From assembly GCA_051878935.1 (NCBI GenBank), contig JBJELB010000098.1, positions 1 to 5,520 of the forward strand: a stretch of DNA of 5,520 nt, in the 5' to 3' direction. Made by a program: the position numbers and the translations under genes. This DNA comes from CANQDT01 sp051878935 (GTDB lineage: Bacteria > Bacillota > Clostridia > Lachnospirales > Lachnospiraceae). Positions 1 through 5,520 of the stretch are shown in pieces. The notes under the pieces are model-generated. The model did no database searches. It was given only the letters and a program-made list of their open reading frames with translations, and was not told where the DNA came from. Position 1 is the first letter of the stretch; every line of letters begins with the position of its first letter.

Positions 1-1244
1 TGCTTCAAAGTATAGAGGGACGTAAGTGGCGCCAGCAGTATGAGAGCGGTGCTACCCAGGAGCTTTCTGAAGAAGTATGGTTGCCTATTTTCGAGAACTT
101 CTTCGATTTCAAAGAGAAAGTTGGTCTGGGTGCAGAGGATGCCACCTATCCGAACAGAACACCGAAGGAAATGTTTAGCGAGGGTAAAGCGGCCATGTTC
201 CGGGGAACCGGTGCGGATGTCATCTCATTCCCCGGTCGCGGTCAGGACGAGGTGCTACTGTTACCCTATTTCGGTCAGACAGAGCAGGATAACTGGTATC
301 TGACCTATCCCACCTTCCAGATTGCGGCCTCTAACAAGGGGATGGATGACCCTGAACGAGAAAAGCTGATTCTGGACATCATGACCGCCATGGTAAATCA
401 GCAGGGACAGGATCACATTTCATACGGCAAAAACATGGTGCCTTACAAAAAGGATGTAACACTGGAACTGATGCCGGAGATGGATAACTTGAAACCCTAT
501 ATTGAGCAGAATAAGCTGTATATTCGTTTGGCGTCTAACGAGATGTTCCGTATTTCCAAAGATGTCGTGCAGATGATTCTGAATGATGAAATCAAGGATC
601 CGAAGGAAGCGTTGGCTGCATTCAATAAGGAGCTGGTGGGAGAAGAACCCGGGACCGAGATTGTTGCCCACATTGACACCGCTTACTCCAACGATTTCAC
701 CCCGGAGCATGGTAATCAGGCGGCATCAAGCGTTGCAAATACCATGCGCGTGCTGTCCGGTGTGGATTTTGTGTTTATGCAATCCTGTTACGTGGCCAGC
801 GACATCTACAGCGGCGACTATTCCAAAAAAGATTTGGGTTATCTGGCAAAGAATGATGGTGGTTGGCCCGGCCTTATGGAACTGACCGGTGACCAGATTT
901 ACACGCTTGTGGAGACAACACTCTCGATGACCGGCAACCGTGGTGCAGTCTGCAATGACAGCACCTTGTATGTTTCCAGCGGTTTCGAAATGGACATTAC
1001 AAAAACTGACAGTGGATACACACTAAACGCCCTGACTATAGATGGTAAGGAACTGGATCGCAGTGCGACCTATTCCTTCCTGATTTACGGCGACCGCGAC
1101 TGGTATATGTCCGAGGTCATGGAGAAGATGGGAGTATCAGAAGTCGATACGACCGGTCCCAAGGCAGAAGGATACCTAATACAGCGTCTGGTGGAAGAAG
1201 GCGGACAACTGGAAGCACCTACAGATTATATCATCCTGCGATAA
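1..1244 (+). CDS. Extracellular solute-binding protein fused to 5'-nucleotidase C-terminal-like domain (5' end missing)
   Basis: The frame is open from base 3 and runs to a TAA at 1242-1244, leaving 413 residues; the true start lies outside the window, and a TTG at 81 is internal. Residues about 1-205 look like the C-terminal lobe of a family-1 ABC solute-binding protein: a segment reading EMFSEGKAAMFRGTG, then LPYFGQ, NWYLTYP and a 'VPY' turn, as in sugar-binding lipoproteins. Residues about 216-413 resemble the 5'-nucleotidase C-terminal domain (UshA type): a GNQAASSVANTMR helix, a VDFVFMQ strand, the LTGDQ motif at 294-298 followed by a helix, then IDGKELDRSATYSF. The usual N-G-G-I-R substrate motif is replaced by QSCYVASDI near 260, and no metallophosphatase domain is visible, so catalysis is doubtful. 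By inference it is an exported, probably lipid-anchored ligand-binding protein. The kinase gene starts 53 bases later, suggesting co-transcription and a role as its ligand receptor. The binding-protein call is firmer than the nucleotidase-like call. Confidence 0.82.
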   Translation, partial: LQSIEGRKWRQQYESGATQELSEEVWLPIFENFFDFKEKVGLGAEDATYPNRTPKEMFSEGKAAMFRGTGADVISFPGRGQDEVLLLPYFGQTEQDNWYLTYPTFQIAASNKGMDDPEREKLILDIMTAMVNQQGQDHISYGKNMVPYKKDVTLELMPEMDNLKPYIEQNKLYIRLASNEMFRISKDVVQMILNDEIKDPKEALAAFNKELVGEEPGTEIVAHIDTAYSNDFTPEHGNQAASSVANTMRVLSGVDFVFMQSCYVASDIYSGDYSKKDLGYLAKNDGGWPGLMELTGDQIYTLVETTLSMTGNRGAVCNDSTLYVSSGFEMDITKTDSGYTLNALTIDGKELDRSATYSFLIYGDRDWYMSEVMEKMGVSEVDTTGPKAEGYLIQRLVEEGGQLEAPTDYIILR

Positions 1245-1283
1245 AAGGCAGATCGTTGACACGCAGCGTATAAAGGAGATTTT

Positions 1284-1288
1284 GGGAG
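1284..1288 (+). promoter_or_regulatory. Ribosome binding site of the hybrid kinase (GGGAG)
   Basis: GGGAG lies nine bases before the ATG at 1298, which is a normal distance. A better Shine-Dalgarno match, AAAGGAG at 1272-1278, sits 19 bases from the ATG, too far for standard initiation, and has no start codon at the right distance. The ATG at 1298 is also supported by the protein, which opens with a short basic stretch followed at once by a membrane segment. Confidence 0.55.
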
Positions 1289-1297
1289 AACACTCAT

Positions 1298-3484
1298 ATG
1301 CAAGAGAGAAAACGAACAACTACATATCTTTTGCCCGTTGCGTTTGCGATGGTTCTGGTCGTTGTCTTGGCGTTTGGCGTACTTTTCATGCGTAATTCTT
1401 TGATGAAGTTGACTATTGAGGAGCGTTCCAACCAACTGGCGGAAATGGTTACTCAGATTCAGGCAAATCTGGACAGTAGCCTTCATACCCATTGGAATTT
1501 GGTGGAAGGACTGAATAACGCTTCACAGGGGCAGCATTTTGAAAACATACAGGAATTGTGCGATAACATCGCTCTTTTGGAAAAGGTGTTCTGCACGGAT
1601 ATGTATGGAAGCCGGGTGATGTTTCTGGATGCACAGGGTACAGGGTATCTCTGCGATGGTTCTGTAGGCATCTGGCTCGATGTGAGCCATCTGATAGATG
1701 GGAATAATCGGCATACCTTCGTTTCTGAAACTGACAATATTGATGGCAGCTTTCTGGTATTTTCGCAGGAGCTGGATTCTCCCATCACAGTGGGAGAGGA
1801 GAATGTACGCTTTACGCATGTTGTGTTACTGAAGGATATTCGAACGATGAAACAGTATTACACAACCGAAACATACGGCGGCAAGGCGGCAACCTATATC
1901 ATCAAAAACAACGGAACACTGGCCTATTTTGATGCAGACAATGACGATGTGATTGGTGCCCGGAATATTTACAAGGCACTGAGAGAAGTGGAGTATGTTC
2001 AAGAACAGAGTTTTGACACGGTCAAAGAACAGCTGGACAGGAATGGTATTGCGGCTGCGAATATCTTGCTGAACCAGAATGAGTATTACTATTGTCTTAC
2101 AACGTTGGATGACTATGACATGACGCTGATGCTTCTGATTCCTGCGGACTCTGTGGCAATCAGTACCATGAATATGATGAATTCCACCATTCGGACGCTG
2201 ACGATTTTCATATCAGTTATGGCATTACTGATGCTGTTGGCGTTCTTCAGTTTAATTAAAGTGCAACGCAGCAGCCAGATGGTGAAACTGGAGCAGGAGA
2301 CGAATAAGGAATTGAATCAATTGCGTTTGGTGGCAGAGTCAGCCAATGCTGCAAAAAGCACTTTCCTCAACAATATGTCCCATGACATTCGGACACCTAT
2401 GAATGCCATTATCGGTTTTACCAATATTGCGATGAAACATAGTCCACCGCCTGAAATCAAGAATTGTCTGGATAAAATCAGTGATAGTTCAGAGCATTTG
2501 CTTGCTCTTATCAATGATGTGTTAGACATCAGCCGCATTGAAAGCGGCAAAATCAAATACGTACCGACACCTGTTGATATTGCTGAAGTTTCGGATTCGG
2601 TGCTTACTATAATGTACGGCTACCTATCCAATCGTAATATTACCTTCCAATCCGAACTTGCAGAACCGCAAACACGCTATGTGTTGACCGATGCAGTGCG
2701 TGTCAGGGAGGTGCTGGTAAACATTCTTGGAAATGCAGTAAAGTTTACGAATGATGGAGGTACCGTCACCTATGCGGTTAGCTACCATCCCGGAAAAGAC
2801 GAACGCCATATCAATGTACGATATCGGATAGCCGATACTGGTATTGGTATGGATGAAGAATTTGTTGACCATATTTTTGACGAGTTCTCGCAGGAAGAGC
2901 ATGATGCCCGGACGCAGTATAAGGGCACTGGTTTAGGTATGACCATCACAAAAAAGTATGTTGATCTAATGGGTGGAACGATTTCTGTGGAGAGCAAAAA
3001 GGGTATCGGTTCAACCTTTACCGTTGAATTGCCTATGGAGATTACTGATGCATGTGAAGCAAAGAAAACAGATTATTCTGTTGGTAAAGTAGACTTGACC
3101 GGCTTAAAAGTTCTCTTGGCTGAAGACAATGAACTAAACGCTGAAATAGCAATTGTGCAGTTGGAAGAACTTGGAATGCAAATTACCAGAGCTTGTGATG
3201 GCGATGAAGTTGTAAATATCTTTACTGATAACCCACCGGGCACATTTGATATAATTCTTATGGACGTCATGATGCCAAATAAGAATGGTTATGAGGCGAC
3301 TAAAGTTATCCGTGATTTACCCAATCGTCCTGATGGCGAAGCAATTCCTATTATTGCAATGACGGCAAATGCCTTTGCCGAGGATGTGCAGGCATCTTTG
3401 GATGCCGGAATGAACGGGCATTTGTCAAAGCCAATTGTGATGGATGAGGTGATCAAAGCCATTGCACGAAATCTGGACAGGTAA
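1298..3484 (+). CDS. Membrane hybrid sensor histidine kinase with C-terminal receiver domain
   Basis: A complete 728-residue protein. Residues 9-33 form a first membrane helix after a basic start (MQERKR), residues about 34-298 an extracytoplasmic sensor region, and 300-322 a second membrane helix. The sensor may be a Cache/PAS-like fold, but I cannot confirm that. The HisKA domain carries the phosphoacceptor His362 in MSHDIRTPMNA. The HATPase domain has the N box (N475 and N479 in NILGNAVKFT), the G1 box DTGIGM from Asp513, FDEFSQE, and the G2 box GTGLGM from Gly543. The receiver (about 603-728) keeps Glu609/Asp610, the phosphoacceptor Asp656 in LMDVMMP, Thr689 and Lys711, so every catalytic residue is present. 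It should autophosphorylate on His362 and pass phosphate to Asp656. No Hpt domain and no DNA-binding partner are in the window, so the output is unknown. It follows the solute-binding protein gene with a short gap and is followed by a terminator. Sampled GC falls from about 50% near the start to 37-42% over the receiver. Confidence 0.96.
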   Translation: MQERKRTTTYLLPVAFAMVLVVVLAFGVLFMRNSLMKLTIEERSNQLAEMVTQIQANLDSSLHTHWNLVEGLNNASQGQHFENIQELCDNIALLEKVFCTDMYGSRVMFLDAQGTGYLCDGSVGIWLDVSHLIDGNNRHTFVSETDNIDGSFLVFSQELDSPITVGEENVRFTHVVLLKDIRTMKQYYTTETYGGKAATYIIKNNGTLAYFDADNDDVIGARNIYKALREVEYVQEQSFDTVKEQLDRNGIAAANILLNQNEYYYCLTTLDDYDMTLMLLIPADSVAISTMNMMNSTIRTLTIFISVMALLMLLAFFSLIKVQRSSQMVKLEQETNKELNQLRLVAESANAAKSTFLNNMSHDIRTPMNAIIGFTNIAMKHSPPPEIKNCLDKISDSSEHLLALINDVLDISRIESGKIKYVPTPVDIAEVSDSVLTIMYGYLSNRNITFQSELAEPQTRYVLTDAVRVREVLVNILGNAVKFTNDGGTVTYAVSYHPGKDERHINVRYRIADTGIGMDEEFVDHIFDEFSQEEHDARTQYKGTGLGMTITKKYVDLMGGTISVESKKGIGSTFTVELPMEITDACEAKKTDYSVGKVDLTGLKVLLAEDNELNAEIAIVQLEELGMQITRACDGDEVVNIFTDNPPGTFDIILMDVMMPNKNGYEATKVIRDLPNRPDGEAIPIIAMTANAFAEDVQASLDAGMNGHLSKPIVMDEVIKAIARNLDR

Positions 3485-3511
3485 GTTGTGTGGGCATTAA
3501 TACATAATGAA

Positions 3512-3545
3512 GGGGTGTTCAAATGAATACCCCTTTGAACATCCC
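3512..3545 (+). other. Hairpin after the kinase gene, with an alternative fold
   Basis: Bases 3512-3523 (GGGGTGTTCAAA) pair with 3534-3545 (TTTGAACATCCC): 12 pairs including one G-U, with a 10-base loop. There is no U-tract behind it, so alone it is not a classic terminator. The left arm can instead pair with the loop: 3512-3520 with 3525-3533, nine pairs including one G-U and a four-base loop. The two folds exclude each other. It may protect the mRNA 3' end or assist the next hairpin. Confidence 0.6.
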
Positions 3546-3581
3546 AAATGGTACAATCGTTAAGATTGTATCATTTTTATT
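3546..3581 (+). terminator. Rho-independent terminator of the kinase operon
   Basis: The arms AAATGGTACAATC (3546-3558) and GATTGTATCATTT (3564-3576) form 13 pairs with one G-U around a five-base loop GTTAA. The U-rich run TTTTTATT at 3574-3581 overlaps and follows the right arm. The stem is AT-rich, so termination may be incomplete, but it lies 62 bases after the kinase stop codon and directly abuts the preceding hairpin. It separates the kinase transcript from the HD-GYP gene. Confidence 0.75.
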
Positions 3582-3586
3582 GTCTA

Positions 3587-3721
3587 ACGAGCCCGTGTCC
3601 ATGTGGTTATTATCCGGGCTCGAAATGCCGCTGCACCGATTATGAGATTAGGGAAAATATTAGGGTCTGCCACCTAAAATCGTTTGAATCATATACAAAC
3701 GTAGAAGTAATGGAACTTTTA
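3587..3721 (+). pseudogene. Decayed fragment of a ComM/YifB (Mg-chelatase-like AAA ATPase) gene
   Basis: Translation from 3590 gives SPCPCGYYPG followed by KCRCTDYEIR, ending at 3652. This matches the highly characteristic N-P-C-P-C-G-Y-Y-x(n)-C-x-C segment of ComM/YifB proteins, which lies shortly before their RISGPLLDRIDI sensor segment. In the same frame the match then fails. A different frame at 3648-3659 reads LGKI, followed by G (3663-3665), as expected for the next conserved stretch, and the original frame again reads VEV at 3701-3709, as in the family's RID..VEV. This looks like an old gene broken by frameshifts. Full-length proteins have about 500 residues; here only about 40 codons remain, with no ATPase Walker motifs. 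An open frame does run from an ATG at 3548 to a TGA at 3764-3766, but that ATG lies inside the terminator stem and has no ribosome site, so expression is unlikely. The cysteine-rich core is convincing; the exact ends are not. Confidence 0.68.
3588..3622. repeat. Inverted repeat inside the comM-like fragment
   Basis: CGAGCCCG (3588-3595) is repeated as its exact reverse complement CGGGCTCG (3615-3622) around 19 bases. It is markedly GC-rich compared with the surrounding AT-rich spacer. It lies within the fragment's cysteine-motif codons, so coding constraint or chance may explain it. The 35-base size and partial symmetry would also fit a recombination site. Confidence 0.45.
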
Positions 3722-3763
3722 AAACAGCAGATTGCAGTTTTGGTTATTCTATTTATCGTTCAT

Positions 3764-3801
3764 TGACTTTAGACGATTTCACTGTCTTTAGACGGTTTCA
3801 T
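3764..3801. repeat. Two tandem 19-base direct repeats upstream of the HD-GYP promoter
   Basis: TGACTTTAGACGATTTCAC (3764-3782) is followed directly by TGTCTTTAGACGGTTTCAT (3783-3801), identical at 16 of 19 positions. The 19-base period is close to two helical turns, so a regulator bound to both copies would sit on nearly the same DNA face. They end just upstream of the -35 region, the usual place for an activator, although a repressor is possible. The core AGACGATTT recurs at 3867-3875. Confidence 0.65.
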
Positions 3802-3807
3802 TTGACC

Positions 3808-3836
3808 TTGTATTACATGCAATACTTTGCTATAAT
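3808..3836 (+). promoter_or_regulatory. Extended -10 promoter of the HD-GYP gene
   Basis: A consensus -10 box TATAAT lies at 3831-3836, preceded by TG at 3828-3829, giving the extended form TGnTATAAT. At the ideal 17-base spacing the -35 position reads TTGTAT (3808-3813), which is weak. A better match, TTGACC at 3802-3807, is 23 bases away, which is too far. A weak -35 with an extended -10 fits a promoter needing or tolerating a regulator at the adjacent repeats. Transcription would start near 3843, giving a leader of roughly 77 bases. Confidence 0.75.
3810..3825. promoter_or_regulatory. Near-perfect 16-base palindrome in the promoter spacer
   Basis: GTATTACATGCAATAC reads the same on both strands except for one of its eight base-pair positions. 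It fills the space between the -35 and -10 boxes, where a bound dimeric regulator would block or distort RNA polymerase binding. The sequence suits a helix-turn-helix dimer, but no regulator is encoded in the window. Confidence 0.5.
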
Positions 3837-3839
3837 GTC

Positions 3840-3859
3840 AACAAATTACAGAATTTGTT
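3840..3859. promoter_or_regulatory. Perfect inverted repeat over the predicted transcription start
   Basis: AACAAATT (3840-3847) and AATTTGTT (3852-3859) are exact reverse complements around ACAG. The site starts three bases after the -10 box and covers the expected transcription start, the classic position of a repressor operator. As RNA it would make only a weak AT-rich hairpin, so a DNA operator is more likely than an RNA element. Confidence 0.55.
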
Positions 3860-3866
3860 AATTATG

Positions 3867-3875
3867 AGACGATTT
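3867..3875. repeat. Third copy of the repeat core, AGACGATTT, in the leader
   Basis: These nine bases are identical to the core of the first upstream repeat (3771-3779) and differ by one base from the second (3790-3798). They lie downstream of the predicted transcription start, so the same regulator could bind on both sides of the promoter. Only the core is shared; the flanks differ, so chance is possible. Confidence 0.35.
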
Positions 3876-3905
3876 GGTCAGTATATGATTAAACAGAGTG
3901 CACGC

Positions 3906-3911
3906 GGAAAG
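3906..3911 (+). promoter_or_regulatory. Ribosome binding site of the HD-GYP gene (GGAAAG)
   Basis: GGAAAG ends eight bases before the ATG at 3920. It is a modest match to the Shine-Dalgarno consensus. An in-frame GTG at 3911 overlaps it and is therefore a poor start, and an in-frame TAA at 3890-3892 closes the frame upstream. ATG 3920 is the best start. Confidence 0.5.
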
Positions 3912-3919
3912 TGATAGAT

Positions 3920-5520
3920 ATGGAGAAACTGGACAACAAAGCATATGAAGTAGAATATGAAAAATGGGGAAGAATCGTAATAAAAGCACAGCTTATTATT
4001 GCGGCAATTGTATGTGCTATTGAAGTACTAAATAATGTGCTGTTATTTTACACAAAATCCCAGGGGTATGGTCCGGGCACCATTGTTGAGAAGCTGGTTC
4101 GTTATCTTTTGCTTACAACTCTTTTCAATTTTGGAATGGTGATCCTTAGTAAGATTGCTGAGAGAAAAGTGGCGAATGAGGAAGCAAAAAGATTTTTTCT
4201 CATGCTGTTTACAACTTTGATATGTACTGATGTTGCATTTTCACATTATCAGTTTACCATTACGTTTGCTGTTTTTGTGGTACCCATTGTAATCAGCATT
4301 TTGTACGAAGACTCCAAATTATCAATTTTTACACTCGTGATTTCTTTTTTTGGAGAAATGGTCGCAGTGATTGCGAGAGCCACGGATGAGGAATACAACA
4401 GGGATATCGGGCCGGAGGCAGCCATCGCATTTGGCCTTTTGATATGCGTTTATGTATTCGCAAGAATGATAAACAGTACTCTGAAAAAGAGAAGGGATGC
4501 TGTGAAAGAGGCAGTCATTGCAACTGAAAAAGCAAATGCATCTGCCGAAAAGATGATGCTTTCGATGAAAATGCTTGAAACTTTGGCTGGTACTCTGGAT
4601 GCCAAGGATAAGTATACAAATGGTCATTCCATGCGAGTGGCTTTTTATGCGACCAGGTTAGCAGAGGAACTGGGATGGGATAAAGAGCGGGTTTCCATAC
4701 TTCGTTATGAAGCTCTTTTGCATGATATTGGAAAGATTGGTGTCCCGGATGCTATTTTGAATAAGCCATCCAGATTATCAGAGATGGAATTTGGGCTCAT
4801 CAAGTCACATACGATTGTGGGTTCTGATATACTGAAGAATATGATTGCGGTACCGGGGGCATCTGAGGTTGCCAAGTATCATCATGAACGTTTTGATGGA
4901 AAGGGATATCCAAATGGACTTCATGGAACAGATATTCCGCTCAATGCACGCATTGTATGTATAGCAGATGCATATGATGCAATGAGTTCAGACCGAATTT
5001 ATCGAAAAGCCTTATCTAGTAATGTAATCAGGAATGAATTGATAAATGGTCGTGGAACTCAGTTTGATCCGGAATTACTAGACAAGTTTGTTGAGATGAT
5101 GGATGCGGATAAACTGAATATCACAGATACGCTGTCTATGGACGAAAAGGATATGGAGCAACAAAATATCCTATTAGATATTGAAAATATGATACATAAA
5201 CTTAGTTGTGCATCTGAACAAAAAAAGAATATAAATGATTTCGACAAGTTTTATAAGTATATGCGGGATATTGGTCTGCGGTATAATCATTCTGTTGAGG
5301 TGGTGCAGGTTGAAATTATCAGTGTGTCAGAAGATAATTCGGATGAAATGCTAAATGATGTGTCTGATTTTCTGCAGATTGCTATTCGAAAGAATATTAG
5401 AGCAGTTGATATGCATTATCGATATTCACCGATGAAACATATGATTATCCTGCTTGATGCGGGGCTTGAAAACATAGGTGTTGTTCAGAAGAGAATTCAG
5501 TTTGATTTTGACGTGAATGA
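3920..5520 (+). CDS. Membrane HD-GYP domain protein, probable cyclic-di-GMP phosphodiesterase (3' end missing)
   Basis: The frame is open from ATG 3920 to the window edge, giving 533 residues with no stop, so the C-terminus is cut off. Six hydrophobic helices are visible at about 22-44, 58-79, 91-107, 111-129, 135-153 and 167-187, followed by a charged helical, probably coiled-coil, linker (188-222). The HD-GYP domain (about 223-390) has the expected metal ligands and signature: His236, His268-Asp269 in HDIGKIGVP, His297, His321-His322, the GYP triplet at 329-331 in FDGKGYPNG, and Asp350 in IADAYDAM. Family members with this set usually hydrolyse cyclic-di-GMP to pGpG or GMP, so an active enzyme at the membrane is inferred. 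Residues about 438-533 resemble a GGDEF fold (IAIRKNIRAVDMHYRY, then MIILL), but the GGDEF motif is replaced by SPMKH (503-507), so that part should not make cyclic-di-GMP. The gene has its own promoter after the kinase terminator. The membrane domain is not one I recognise. Confidence 0.93.
   Translation, partial: MEKLDNKAYEVEYEKWGRIVIKAQLIIAAIVCAIEVLNNVLLFYTKSQGYGPGTIVEKLVRYLLLTTLFNFGMVILSKIAERKVANEEAKRFFLMLFTTLICTDVAFSHYQFTITFAVFVVPIVISILYEDSKLSIFTLVISFFGEMVAVIARATDEEYNRDIGPEAAIAFGLLICVYVFARMINSTLKKRRDAVKEAVIATEKANASAEKMMLSMKMLETLAGTLDAKDKYTNGHSMRVAFYATRLAEELGWDKERVSILRYEALLHDIGKIGVPDAILNKPSRLSEMEFGLIKSHTIVGSDILKNMIAVPGASEVAKYHHERFDGKGYPNGLHGTDIPLNARIVCIADAYDAMSSDRIYRKALSSNVIRNELINGRGTQFDPELLDKFVEMMDADKLNITDTLSMDEKDMEQQNILLDIENMIHKLSCASEQKKNINDFDKFYKYMRDIGLRYNHSVEVVQVEIISVSEDNSDEMLNDVSDFLQIAIRKNIRAVDMHYRYSPMKHMIILLDAGLENIGVVQKRIQFDFDVN

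Noticed and set aside
81..83. TTG as the start of the solute-binding protein
   Set aside because: The frame is open to the left edge with no stop, and the translated residues before it continue the binding-protein domain; the start lies outside the window.
420..710. 96-codon open frame on the minus strand
   Set aside because: It lies opposite the solute-binding protein gene, shows no domain or ribosome site, and is best explained as a shadow.
1256..1284. Perfect -35 box TTGACA before the kinase gene
   Set aside because: At 17 bases spacing the -10 position reads ATTTTG, and the TATAAA at 1269-1274 is only seven bases away. No convincing promoter, so co-transcription with the upstream gene is preferred.
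3548..3766. A 72-codon gene starting at ATG 3548
   Set aside because: The ATG lies in the left arm of the terminator stem with no ribosome site, and the similarity covers only a fragment of ComM with frameshifts; treated as a pseudogene.
3802..3836. TTGACC (3802-3807) as the -35 box of the HD-GYP promoter
   Set aside because: The spacing to TATAAT is 23 bases, beyond the normal 16-19, so the extended -10 with the weak TTGTAT is preferred unless a MerR-like regulator bends the DNA, for which even 19-20 is usual.
3837..3919. Cyclic-di-GMP riboswitch in the HD-GYP leader
   Set aside because: The roughly 77-base leader lacks the paired GC-rich helices and conserved core expected of GEMM-type riboswitches; only an AT-rich inverted repeat is present.
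4322..4627. 101-codon open frame on the minus strand
   Set aside because: It lies opposite the membrane and linker part of the HD-GYP gene, has no recognisable domain, and is best explained as a shadow of that gene.

Overview
The window looks like chromosomal or accessory DNA of a low-to-moderate GC Firmicute, most likely a gut-type clostridium (Lachnospiraceae or Oscillospiraceae-like). This rests on purine-rich Shine-Dalgarno sites, a Gram-positive style extracellular solute-binding protein, the style of the signalling proteins, and a drop in GC from about 52% in sampled lines near 700 to about 32-42% near 5000. All genes I can support lie on the + strand. No transposase, integrase, rRNA, tRNA or CRISPR array is visible.

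Region 1 (1-1244) is the 3' end of a gene that enters from the left edge. It encodes the C-terminal part of a family-1 type solute-binding protein joined to a 5'-nucleotidase C-terminal-like domain. Region 2 (1298-3484) is a complete 728-residue membrane hybrid histidine kinase with an extracytoplasmic sensor, HisKA, HATPase and receiver domains. The two genes are 53 bases apart with no terminator between them and probably form one operon: an external binding protein paired with a phosphorelay sensor.

Region 3 (3485-3919) has no intact gene but is dense in signals. Two abutting hairpins come first; the second ends in a U-rich tract and should terminate the kinase operon. Next is a short decayed fragment of a ComM/YifB (Mg-chelatase-like AAA ATPase) gene. 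Last is a compact promoter: two 19-base direct repeats, a palindrome in the -35/-10 spacer, an extended -10 box, a palindrome over the expected transcription start, and a third copy of the repeat core.

Region 4 (3920-5520) is a gene that leaves the right edge still open. It encodes six predicted membrane segments, a helical linker, an HD-GYP domain with all its signature residues, and a C-terminal part resembling a degenerate GGDEF domain. It is probably a membrane cyclic-di-GMP phosphodiesterase.

The window thus reads as two neighbouring but separately transcribed signalling units: a binding protein plus hybrid kinase, and a cyclic-di-GMP hydrolase under its own operator-rich promoter. A functional link between them is inference from proximity only.
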